Source: Novosphingobium cyanobacteriorum (GTDB taxonomy: Bacteria > Pseudomonadota > Alphaproteobacteria > Sphingomonadales > Sphingomonadaceae). Taken from it: a stretch of DNA of 64,000 bases. Positions 9,165-16,785 of the stretch are shown here, one piece after another. Positions within the stretch are counted from its first letter, which is position 1. Each line of letters opens with the position of its first letter. The notes below the pieces were generated by a model. The model was not told the DNA's origin. It searched no databases and saw only the letters and a program-made list of their open reading frames with translations. Location: NCBI RefSeq assembly GCF_029436685.1, contig NZ_JAROCY010000010.1, positions 62,001 to 126,000 on the forward strand, read 5' to 3'. The position numbers and the translations under genes were made by a program.

Positions 9165-9786
9165 GCGGGCGCTCCAGTCCGGGTCTGGCCGATTTCGGCC
9201 TGCTAGCGGTTTCTGCAGGCACAGGTGTCACCTTCGAGCGGCACGACCTTTGCCAGTTCACCCCACAGGCACTGTGCGGTTTCTATCAGGCACCGCGCGC
9301 CGAAAGAAACATCGATGTGCAAATTGACGGCATGGATCGCCATGTCAGGCCGCCATGCACCAAGTTCGCGCACGAGAGCTTCTGCTCCGACAAGGCGGCC
9401 TTCGATCATCAGGCAGTCGGTCGACCTGGCGATTGCCTGGAAGGTGCAATCCACTCTGGCCAAACTGAGGCATGTGGCCACGAGCCGAGTGCTGTTGCCT
9501 TAGATATCAAGGTGGCGCAGACCGTGGCTTTCGATCGGCACGTTCGTGCGCAAGACGCGATTGAACTTGCTTTAGTGGCCGACCAAGGGGCTGGCCACGC
9601 TGAACGTCTTGCCCAGATCGATGATGGTGGTGGTGCAGCGAGTTACACGCAACCTCTACCCTAAGCCCTTTATATCGATCAATTCTGGCAATACTGATAG
9701 CCTTTCCGCGATGGTCAGCCAATCGCGGGGGCGTTATCGATCGTCTGCTGGGTTCATGGACCAAATCGGGCCTTGGAGAGAGATGG
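9165..9786. other. 622-nt intergenic region between lldD and the GH106 gene
   Basis: This divergent region should contain both promoters. It holds no convincing intact gene. A reverse-strand reading frame at 9203-9481 is listed separately as a possible remnant. At 9706-9712 / 9722-9728 there is a 7-bp inverted repeat (CCGCGAT / ATCGCGG, 9-nt spacer), about 60 nt before the GH106 start and a plausible operator. GC content appears lower than in flanking genes. Confidence 0.6.
9203..9481 (-). pseudogene. Possible decayed coding remnant
   Basis: A 92-codon open reverse frame ends 39 nt upstream of lldD. Reading further upstream in the same frame gives protein-like sequence (for example FNRVLRTNVPIESHGLRHLDI) interrupted by stop codons near 9500 and 9570. 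This pattern suggests a gene broken by nonsense mutations. I do not recognise the family. It could also be chance open frame in GC-rich DNA. Confidence 0.25.
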
Positions 9787-12700
9787 ATGCCTTTACGCCA
9801 TAGAGCTGCCGCTGCCCTGCTTCTGGCGAGTTCCGCCCTTCTACCCGGTATTGTGTTTGCAGAAACGCCGGTGCCTGCCGCGCCATCGCTGGAAGCGCAG
9901 TTCCGTGATCCACCCGCGAGCGCACGCCCGCGCGTGTGGTGGCACTGGATGAACGGCAACGTGACCAAGGACGGCATCGCCAGGGACATGGCGTGGATGA
10001 AGCGTATCGGCATCGCCGGGCTGCAGAACTTCGACGCCAATCTGGGCACGCCGCAGATCGTGGAAAAGCGACTGGCCTACATGACGCCCGAATGGAAGGA
10101 CGCCTTCCGCTTCGCCGCGCAGGAAGCGGACCGTCTGGGCCTGGAACTTGCCATCGCGGCGTCACCGGGCTGGTCCGAAACCGGTGGCCCCTGGGTGCCC
10201 CCGGCCGACGGCCTGAAGAAAGTGGTGTGGAGCGAAATGACCGTTGAGGGTGGCAAGCGGATCAGCGCACCCATGCCGCCGCCGCCTCAGGTCACCGGGC
10301 CTTTCCTTGACCTGCCCCTGCATGAGCCATTCGCGGACGGCGGCGCCACCGCCCAGCCACCCCGTCCGCAATACTACACCGACATCGCGGTCCTTGCGTT
10401 CCCGGTTCCGGGCCTTGCCGATGTGGCCAGGCCGACAGTGACGACCGGCAGCGGCGTGCCTCTGGACGGAAGGTCCCTGGACGATGGAAGCTTGCAATCC
10501 GGCGTCGAACTGCCGCGCGGCACACCAGAAGATCCCGCCTCGCTGACCTTCACCTATCCCGATCCTCGCACGGTTCGATCTGCGACCCTGTTCATCCCCG
10601 GGGCGAAGGGCATGTTTTCCGGCGCCACGGTTGAGCCGCAGCTGTTTGCAGCAACCAGCGATGGCCAGTGGCGCAAGATCGCCGATCTGCCGGTCAGCGA
10701 AGCGCCGACGACGGTATCCTTCGCGCCCGTTGTCGCGGCGCGTTTCCGCATCGTGCTCACGCCCGCGCCATTCCGGGGCAGCAATCTGGGCGATTCTGCT
10801 CCGGGTGCGGCGCCACCGGCATTTCTGCAAGGGCTGTTGGGGGCAGCCAAGGCGCCCTTCCGGGTGGTACAGGCGCGCCTGTCTGCCGAGCCGATGATCG
10901 ACCGGTACGAAGCCAAGGCCGGGTTCGCCATCGAACGCGATTACTATGCGCTCGGCCAGCCGGATGCCGAAACGCGGGGTGTCGATCCGGCCACCATTGT
11001 CAACCTGACGGGCAAGCTGCGGCCCGACGGTACGCTGGACTGGACGCCGCCAAAGGGCAGCGCGTGGCGTATCGTCCGGCTGGGTGCCAGCCTGCTCGGC
11101 ACCACCAACCATCCCGCTCCGCCAGAGGCCACGGGGCTTGAGGTCGACAAGTTCGATACCGCCGCCGTCACGCGCTATCTCGAACACTACCTCTCCACTT
11201 ACCGGGATGCAGTGGGTGAGGGCATGGTCGGCCCGCGCGGCGTGAGCGCGCTGTTGACCGATTCGATAGAGGTGGGCGCGGCCAACTGGACCCCGAAGAT
11301 GGTGGCGCAGTTTACCCGCCTGCGCGGCTATGATCCCACGCCCTGGTTTCCCGCGCTGGCCGGAACGATCGTTGGCACGCGCGCCGAATCCGACAAGTTC
11401 CTGTATGATTACCGCCGTACGCTGGCCGAATTGATGAGCGGCGATCACTACGCCACGGTCGCCCGCATCTCCCATGAAAACGGGCTGAAAGTCTATGGCG
11501 AGGCGCTGGAGGACAACCGCCCTTCGTTGGGCGACGACATGTCGATGCGCAGCCATGCCGACGTGCCGATGGCCGCCCTGTGGACCTTCAGCCGGAGCAA
11601 GGGGCCGAACCCCAGCTATCTTTCCGACATGAAGGGCGCTTCGTCGGTCGCACACGTCTATGGCCAGAACCTGGCGGCGGCGGAATCGATGACCGCGGCG
11701 ATGTCTCCCTGGAACTTCGCGCCGGCCGATCTGCGCAGGTTCGTCGACCTCGAATTCGCCATGGGCATCAACCGCCCGGTGATCCACACCTCGGTCCACC
11801 AGCCAACGGACGACAAGCTGCCCGGCATCTCGCTCGCCATGTTCGGCCAGTATTTCAATCGCCACGAATCCTGGGCGGAAATGGCCAGGCCCTGGGTGGA
11901 CTACATCTCGCGCAGCTCGCTGCTGCTGCAGGCGGGGCGGAACGTGGCCGATGTCGCCTATTTCTATGGCGAAGAAGCGCCGATCACCGGGCTGTTCGGG
12001 CAAAAGCCGGTTTCAGATGCGCCCACGGCCAACGCCTGGGACTTCCTCAGCCCGGATGCGCTTGATGGCGCACTGGTCAACGATGGGGCCCTGCTGCGCT
12101 CGCAGGGCGGGGCGCTCTATCACGCGATCTACCTTGGCGGCTCTTCAAGGCACATGACATTGAAGGCGCTGCGTCGGCTGTCCGCGCTGGTCGAGGGCGG
12201 CGGTTCGCTCATCGGCCTGCCGCCGGAGTCCTCCCCGGCGCTGGCTGATGCCGATCCCGTCCGTGCTGCCGAATGGGCCGCGCTGGTGCGGAAGCTGTGG
12301 CCCGGCACACCGTCCGCCGCAGTGGGCAGGGGCCGCGTGATCGCCACCGCCGATGTCGATGCCGGGCTCAAGGCATTGGCCATCGCACCCGATTTCGTGC
12401 CCGCCAACGCCCCCGCCGATGCGCAGGTCCTGTTCGTGCACCGCGCTCTCGGCGATGGCGAACTGTGGTACCTGGCCAACCGCAAGACGCGGGAGGAACG
12501 CTTTGAAGGCCGCTTCCGCGTCACCGGAAAGCAGCCGGAACTGTGGCATGCCGACACCGGCAGGAGCGAACCCGTCAGCTACCGCATCGAAAACGGGATA
12601 ACGGTCGTGCCGCTCGCGCTTCCGGCCGAAAGCTCGGTCTTCGTCGTGTTCCGCAAGCCCGCAACCGCGCAGGCGCGTGAGGTGAGGGCACCGGCGCAGG

Positions 12701-13185
12701 TGCCATTGGCGTCCATCACCGGGCCGTGGACAGTCACCTTCCAGCCAGGCCGTGGCGCGCCCGCATCGATCGTGCTGCCGGCGTTGCAGTCGTTGGAAAC
12801 GCACGCCGATCCGGGCGTGAAGTACTTTTCGGGCGAGATGACCTATTCGCGCAGCTTCCGCCTGCCAAAGGGTTACCGCAAGGGCCATCCGTTGTGGCTG
12901 GATCTGGGCGCGGTGCACGATCTTGCCGAGGTGACGGTCAACGGCAAGGCCACGGGTGGCGCTTGGCACGCGCCCTATCGAGTGGACATCTCCAACGCCG
13001 TGAAGGCAGGGCGGAACCAGCTGTCGATCCGCATTGCCAACACCTGGGTCAACCGGCTGATCGGGGATGCACAGCCCGGCGTCACCCAAAAGGTCTCATG
13101 GACTGCCGAACCAAGCTATCTGCCCGATGCCCCGCTGCGACCATCAGGGCTGGTCGGCCCGGTTTCCCTCGCTACTGAACGCTGA
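9787..13185 (+). CDS. Glycoside hydrolase family 106 protein (alpha-L-rhamnosidase-like), exported
   Basis: 1132 residues, starting at an ATG preceded by GGAGAG. The N-terminus is a signal peptide cleaved near VFAET (about residue 25). The start of the mature protein has the GH106 hallmarks PRVWWHWMNGNVTKDGI (about 49-66), GIAGLQNFDA and SPGWSETGGPWV. The central domain contains DSIEVGAANWTP. The C-terminal part (about 1000-1100) is a galactose-binding-like beta-sandwich (VTVNGKATGGAWHAPYRVDI). Family members remove terminal alpha-L-rhamnose from pectic rhamnogalacturonan or glycosides. The gene stands alone between the lldD gap and the Rrf2 gene; no TonB receptor is near. Confidence 0.9.
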   Translation: MPLRHRAAAALLLASSALLPGIVFAETPVPAAPSLEAQFRDPPASARPRVWWHWMNGNVTKDGIARDMAWMKRIGIAGLQNFDANLGTPQIVEKRLAYMTPEWKDAFRFAAQEADRLGLELAIAASPGWSETGGPWVPPADGLKKVVWSEMTVEGGKRISAPMPPPPQVTGPFLDLPLHEPFADGGATAQPPRPQYYTDIAVLAFPVPGLADVARPTVTTGSGVPLDGRSLDDGSLQSGVELPRGTPEDPASLTFTYPDPRTVRSATLFIPGAKGMFSGATVEPQLFAATSDGQWRKIADLPVSEAPTTVSFAPVVAARFRIVLTPAPFRGSNLGDSAPGAAPPAFLQGLLGAAKAPFRVVQARLSAEPMIDRYEAKAGFAIERDYYALGQPDAETRGVDPATIVNLTGKLRPDGTLDWTPPKGSAWRIVRLGASLLGTTNHPAPPEATGLEVDKFDTAAVTRYLEHYLSTYRDAVGEGMVGPRGVSALLTDSIEVGAANWTPKMVAQFTRLRGYDPTPWFPALAGTIVGTRAESDKFLYDYRRTLAELMSGDHYATVARISHENGLKVYGEALEDNRPSLGDDMSMRSHADVPMAALWTFSRSKGPNPSYLSDMKGASSVAHVYGQNLAAAESMTAAMSPWNFAPADLRRFVDLEFAMGINRPVIHTSVHQPTDDKLPGISLAMFGQYFNRHESWAEMARPWVDYISRSSLLLQAGRNVADVAYFYGEEAPITGLFGQKPVSDAPTANAWDFLSPDALDGALVNDGALLRSQGGALYHAIYLGGSSRHMTLKALRRLSALVEGGGSLIGLPPESSPALADADPVRAAEWAALVRKLWPGTPSAAVGRGRVIATADVDAGLKALAIAPDFVPANAPADAQVLFVHRALGDGELWYLANRKTREERFEGRFRVTGKQPELWHADTGRSEPVSYRIENGITVVPLALPAESSVFVVFRKPATAQAREVRAPAQVPLASITGPWTVTFQPGRGAPASIVLPALQSLETHADPGVKYFSGEMTYSRSFRLPKGYRKGHPLWLDLGAVHDLAEVTVNGKATGGAWHAPYRVDISNAVKAGRNQLSIRIANTWVNRLIGDAQPGVTQKVSWTAEPSYLPDAPLRPSGLVGPVSLATER

Positions 13186-13196
13186 ACGCCATATTT

Positions 13197-13233
13197 GCCG
13201 GGAAATTCTACCCCCGCCGTTGACTTTCCCGGC
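13197..13233. promoter_or_regulatory. Inverted repeat over the Rrf2 gene promoter
   Basis: Perfect 9-bp arms GCCGGGAAA (13197-13205) and TTTCCCGGC (13225-13233) separated by 19 nt. A -35-like TTGACT (13220-13225) sits at the edge of the right arm, 29 nt upstream of the Rrf2 start. Position suggests autoregulation. The gap between arms is longer than in most Rrf2 operators. Confidence 0.45.
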
Positions 13234-13253
13234 CAAACCGCCATTTCTGCGAC

Positions 13254-13694
13254 ATGCTTTCGCAGAAGACGCGCTATACCATCCGCGCACTGCAACACCT
13301 GGCGGATACTTTCGGAGAGGGGCCGGTGCGCCTTGACGCGATCGCCGATGCCCAGAACATTCCGCGCAAGTTCCTGACCGTGATCCTGTCGGAAATGGCG
13401 CGTGAAGGCATCGTGGTTTCACAGCGGGGGCGCGAAGGGGGCTATGAACTCGCCCTGCCGCCGGTGGACATCCGTTATGGCGATATCATCCGGCTCACGC
13501 GGGGGAGCCTTGCCCTGGTCCCCTGCGCCAGCCGCAACGCGCACGAACGCTGCGCCAACTGCCTGCCCGAGGCGGAATGCCGGCTTCGCGGCCTGATGCT
13601 GGGCCTGCGTGACGAGATGGCCGCGATGCTTGACCGCGTGACGCTGGCCGATCCCATCACGCTTGAACCGCCGTTCGAGGAAGCAGCCTCCTGA
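13254..13694 (+). CDS. Rrf2-family transcriptional regulator with four-cysteine cluster
   Basis: 146 residues. The N-terminal winged helix-turn-helix is typical of Rrf2 (YTIRALQHLA at 8-17, IPRKFLTVIL at 36-45, RGREGGYELA at 58-67). The sensor part has four cysteines, C91, C100, C103 and C109 (spacing 8-2-5). Fe-S sensing Rrf2 proteins such as IscR use three cysteines in the same place, so a bound Fe-S cluster or a redox switch is likely. No isc/suf genes are adjacent. No Shine-Dalgarno is visible before the ATG, so translation may be leaderless. It may regulate itself through the upstream inverted repeat. Confidence 0.87.
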   Translation: MLSQKTRYTIRALQHLADTFGEGPVRLDAIADAQNIPRKFLTVILSEMAREGIVVSQRGREGGYELALPPVDIRYGDIIRLTRGSLALVPCASRNAHERCANCLPEAECRLRGLMLGLRDEMAAMLDRVTLADPITLEPPFEEAAS

Positions 13695-13774
13695 TTTTTC
13701 CGGGCTGAACTTCGCGGGGGAGACGCGCGCAACTTCACTTGGCGTTCAGCAGGTCGCTGGCTATAGCGTGCGCC

Positions 13775-14584
13775 ATGACGCTCGAAGCCCTTCGCCGCAG
13801 CCCCCTGCGCATCCCCGTGCTTGCCGCCGCCACGCTCGCCATTGCGCTCACCTCCGGTTGCGGTGGCGGGGCCAAGGCGAAGAAGGACGTGGCCTATGTC
13901 GCACGCGACGTGGACACGCTCTATGCCGCGGCCAAGGACCGGCTCGATCGCGGCGATTCCAAGCAGGCCGCCGCCCTGTTCGACGAAGTGGAGCGCCAGC
14001 ATCCCTATTCGCCCTGGGCCCGCCGCGCCCAGCTGATGAGCGCGTTCAGCTATTACGTCGCGCGCGATTATGCCAAGTCGGTGCAGGCGGCGCAGCGCTT
14101 CCTGTCGATCCACCCCGGCAACAAGGACGCGCCCTACGCCTACTACCTCGTCGCGCTGTGCTATTACGAACAGATCAGCGACGTCAGCCGTGACCAGAAG
14201 ATCACGCAGCAGGCGCTGCAGGCGATGACCGAAGTGGTCCGCCGCTATCCCAACACGCCCTATGCCACCGACGCGCGGCTGAAGCTTGACCTCGTGAACG
14301 ACCACCTCGCGGGCAAGGAAATGGACATTGGCCGCTTCTACCAGCGCAGTGGCAAGTGGCTGGCCGGCACGCTGCGGTTCCGCACCGTGATCGACAAGTA
14401 CCAGGCCACCAGCCACACGCCCGAGGCGCTCTATCGCCTTGTCGAAAGCTATCTGGCCCTCGGCTTGCCGCAGGAAGCGCAGAAGGCGGCAGCCGTGCTG
14501 GGCAGCAACTTCCCCGGCAGCGAATGGTACGAGCGCGCCTTCAAGCTGATGAACGACAAGGCGCCCGGCACCACCGCCAGCTGA
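13775..14584 (+). CDS. bamD: Outer membrane protein assembly factor BamD
   Basis: 269 residues from the ATG at 13775, which gives a lipoprotein signal peptide with lipobox LTSGC (C29). The mature part is a chain of TPR-like helix pairs (about 45-255), with features such as QHPYSPWARRAQLM and FLSIHPGN that are conserved in BamD. It is anchored to the inner face of the outer membrane and is an essential partner of BamA in inserting beta-barrel proteins. An upstream TTG in frame would spoil the signal peptide. The gene is followed by a strong terminator. Confidence 0.94.
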   Translation: MTLEALRRSPLRIPVLAAATLAIALTSGCGGGAKAKKDVAYVARDVDTLYAAAKDRLDRGDSKQAAALFDEVERQHPYSPWARRAQLMSAFSYYVARDYAKSVQAAQRFLSIHPGNKDAPYAYYLVALCYYEQISDVSRDQKITQQALQAMTEVVRRYPNTPYATDARLKLDLVNDHLAGKEMDIGRFYQRSGKWLAGTLRFRTVIDKYQATSHTPEALYRLVESYLALGLPQEAQKAAAVLGSNFPGSEWYERAFKLMNDKAPGTTAS

Positions 14585-14606
14585 CCTTGCCATCTTTGGC
14601 AAAAAG

Positions 14607-14634
14607 AAAGGGCCGCCCGGCGGGGCGGCCCTTT
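14607..14634. terminator. Bidirectional terminator between bamD and the glycosyltransferase
   Basis: A 12-bp stem AAAGGGCCGCCC / GGGCGGCCCTTT (14607-14618, 14623-14634) with a GGCG loop, TTTT on the right and an A-rich stretch on the left. It lies between two convergent genes and can terminate both. Confidence 0.88.
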
Positions 14635-14675
14635 TCGCGTCCGGCAGGGGGGGCTTGGGCCGGCGCGAAACCCTG

Positions 14676-15740
14676 TCAACCGAACGCTGGCTCCCGCGCT
14701 ACTGCTGCCGATTCGCTCAGCGCGGTCAGGAACTGGTCCGTCGCGCGGTCCCACGAATAGCGCCCGCCATAGACGGCGGTGCCCATCCGGTCACAGCGCA
14801 GGGCCTTGCCGATCGCAATGGAAAGATCCTCGTGCAGGGCGCCAACCTGCATCGGCAGGTCATCGGCGGGGCCATGCCCAGTGGGGCCAACCACATCGAT
14901 CGGGCCCGGCACCGGATAGGCCGCCACCGGCACGCCGCAGGCCATAGCCTCGATCATCACCAGGCCGAATGTGTCGGTGCAGCTCGGGAATACGAACACG
15001 TCTGCCGCGCAATAGGCGCGTGCCAGCCGCTCGCCTGACAGCGCGCCAAGGAACTTCACGTTCGGATAGGCAGCGCGGAGCATGGCAAGGTCCGGTCCGT
15101 CACCCACGACGACCTTGGTCCCTGGCACATCGGCATCCAGATAGGCGCGCAGGTTCTTCTCTATCGCCACCCGGCCCACATTGAGCATGATCGGGCGGGG
15201 CAGGTGCTTAATCTCGTCAAGCGGCTCGTGGTCAGGGCGGAACAGGTCCTTGTCGATCCCGCGCGACCACAGGCGTGTATGCGTGATGCCCTGTCCGGCA
15301 AGCTCCGCCGCCAGCGTCGGGGTGGAAACCAGCACTGCCCGGCTCGCCGCGTGGAACCGGCGCATCAGCGGCCAGAAATGATTGGGGCTCAACCCCGTGC
15401 GCACCGCGGCATAGTCTGGAAAGCGCGTGTGAAAAGCGGTGGTGAAGGGCACGCCCTCTGCCTTGCACCAGCTGCGCGCGCTCCAGCCGATCGGCCCTTC
15501 GGTGGCGATATGGACGATGTCCGGCCGGAAATCGCGCAGCGTGCGGCGCGTGCCGAAGCGCGGCGCCATGGCGAGCCGGATCTCGCTGTAGCCGGGCAGG
15601 GCAAAGGTGAAGAACTGGCTCGGCGTAACCAGCTCAACTTCGTGCCCGCGACGGGTCAGGCGGTCCACGGTCGTGGCCAGCGTGCGGACCACGCCGTTCA
15701 CCTGCGGGGACCAGGCATCGGTGCAGATGGCGATTCTCAT
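14676..15740 (-). CDS. GT4-family glycosyltransferase
   Basis: 354 residues with the two-Rossmann GT-B fold. The N-terminal acceptor domain starts RIAICTDAWSPQVNGVVRTL. The C-terminal donor domain has NVGRVAIEKN (about 193-202) and the E-x7-E-type motif FGLVMIEAMACGVPVAA. Closest in style to the alpha-mannosyl or glucuronosyl glycolipid transferases that act at the inner membrane on diacylglycerol. Its start overlaps the stop of the metallophosphoesterase gene by 4 nt (ATGA), indicating translational coupling and a shared envelope-lipid role. The sugar donor is not determined. Confidence 0.85.
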   Translation of the reverse strand: MRIAICTDAWSPQVNGVVRTLATTVDRLTRRGHEVELVTPSQFFTFALPGYSEIRLAMAPRFGTRRTLRDFRPDIVHIATEGPIGWSARSWCKAEGVPFTTAFHTRFPDYAAVRTGLSPNHFWPLMRRFHAASRAVLVSTPTLAAELAGQGITHTRLWSRGIDKDLFRPDHEPLDEIKHLPRPIMLNVGRVAIEKNLRAYLDADVPGTKVVVGDGPDLAMLRAAYPNVKFLGALSGERLARAYCAADVFVFPSCTDTFGLVMIEAMACGVPVAAYPVPGPIDVVGPTGHGPADDLPMQVGALHEDLSIAIGKALRCDRMGTAVYGGRYSWDRATDQFLTALSESAAVAREPAFG

Positions 15741-16639
15741 GCGGGCAGCTCCTCGCGTGCGGTGTCGTTCACGGGCATGTCTGCGGGGTCTGTCTTGCGC
15801 TGTTCCGCCACCCAGTCGAGGATGCTGATCGCGCCGTCGAAATCCTCGATCAGTGCGGTGCAGCTCTCAACCCAGTCCCCGTCGTTGTAATAGGTCACAT
15901 CGCCGATCTGGCGGATCTCGGCACAATGGATGTGGCCGCAAACCACGCCGTCCACGCCCATGTCGCGCGCGGCGTGCGCCACCGCTTCCTCGAAGTCGCA
16001 GACAAACTGGACCGCGTTCTTCACCTTCTTCTTCATGTAGGCGGAAAGCGACCAGTACGGCATGTCGAGCCGGCGGCGCACCGCATTGAACCAGCGGTTG
16101 GCGCGCAGCAGCACTTCGTAGGCCTTGTCACCCAGAAAGGCGAGCCAGCGGGCATAGAGCACCACGCCGTCAAAGCCGTCGCCGTGCGTCACCAGCAGGC
16201 GGCGTCCGTCGGCGGTGCGGTGGATCGCCTCCAGCGCCAGCTCCACTCCGCCAAAGCTCATGCCGGCATAGGGGCGCAGCATCTCGTCATGGTTGCCGGC
16301 GATCAGCACCACCCGCGTGCCGCGATGCGCCATCTTCAGGATGCGGCGGACAACTTCGTTGTGCGCGTCCGGCCAGTACCAGCCCTTTGACAGGCGCCAT
16401 CCGTCTACGATGTCCCCCACCAGATAAAGCGTTTCGCATTCGATGCTGCTCAGGAAATCCAGCAGCATCGTGGCGTTGCAGCCACGCGTGCCCAGATGGA
16501 TGTCGGAAATCCACACCGTGCGCAGCTTGCGCTTGGGGCGGAAGCCGCGCGGCTCGGGAAGGTCCAGCCAGGCCGGGATCGAGGTCGCGAGTTCGGCGGG
16601 AGAGGGCAGGGCCCGCTTGGGTCGTGCACTGGTCGGCAT
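15737..16639 (-). CDS. Calcineurin-like metallophosphoesterase (UDP-2,3-diacylglucosamine diphosphatase-like)
   Basis: 300 residues from the ATG at 16639, which has AGAGG upstream; a longer frame begins at 16705 without a good ribosome site. Metal-binding motifs in order: ISDIHLG, LVGDIVDGW, GNHDE, VTHGDGFDG, CGHIHCAEI. The layout matches LpxH-like enzymes, which cleave the pyrophosphate of UDP-2,3-diacylglucosamine, but this longer subgroup is usually separate from the housekeeping LpxH. Coupled by a 4-nt overlap to the GT4 gene, so a role in cell-surface lipid metabolism is likely. Confidence 0.82.
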   Translation of the reverse strand: MPTSARPKRALPSPAELATSIPAWLDLPEPRGFRPKRKLRTVWISDIHLGTRGCNATMLLDFLSSIECETLYLVGDIVDGWRLSKGWYWPDAHNEVVRRILKMAHRGTRVVLIAGNHDEMLRPYAGMSFGGVELALEAIHRTADGRRLLVTHGDGFDGVVLYARWLAFLGDKAYEVLLRANRWFNAVRRRLDMPYWSLSAYMKKKVKNAVQFVCDFEEAVAHAARDMGVDGVVCGHIHCAEIRQIGDVTYYNDGDWVESCTALIEDFDGAISILDWVAEQRKTDPADMPVNDTAREELPA

Positions 16640-16686
16640 GGCGTTGCCTCTTCGGTTTCGTTCCATCTGCCGCGAATCCCTGTCAC

Positions 16687-16701
16687 ATTCGTGTTTCGTT
16701 C
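16687..16701. promoter_or_regulatory. Near-consensus LexA box upstream of recN
   Basis: ATTC-N7-GTTC differs by one base from the alphaproteobacterial SOS box GTTC-N7-GTTC. It lies 84 nt before the recN start. The spacer GTGTTTC is part of a GTTTCGTTC repeat also seen at 16655. recN is a classical SOS gene, which supports but does not prove the site. Confidence 0.35.
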
Positions 16702-16785
16702 GCATGGCACGCCGTCATGGATGTGAAACAAGAGGGGAACGCAGGGGCGTGACGCGGCCTTCGGGACGCGTTATGGACCGGCAGG

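Noticed and set aside
9317..9664. Forward open frame in the lldD-GH106 gap
   Set aside because: No ribosome site or family features; composition looks like chance open frame.
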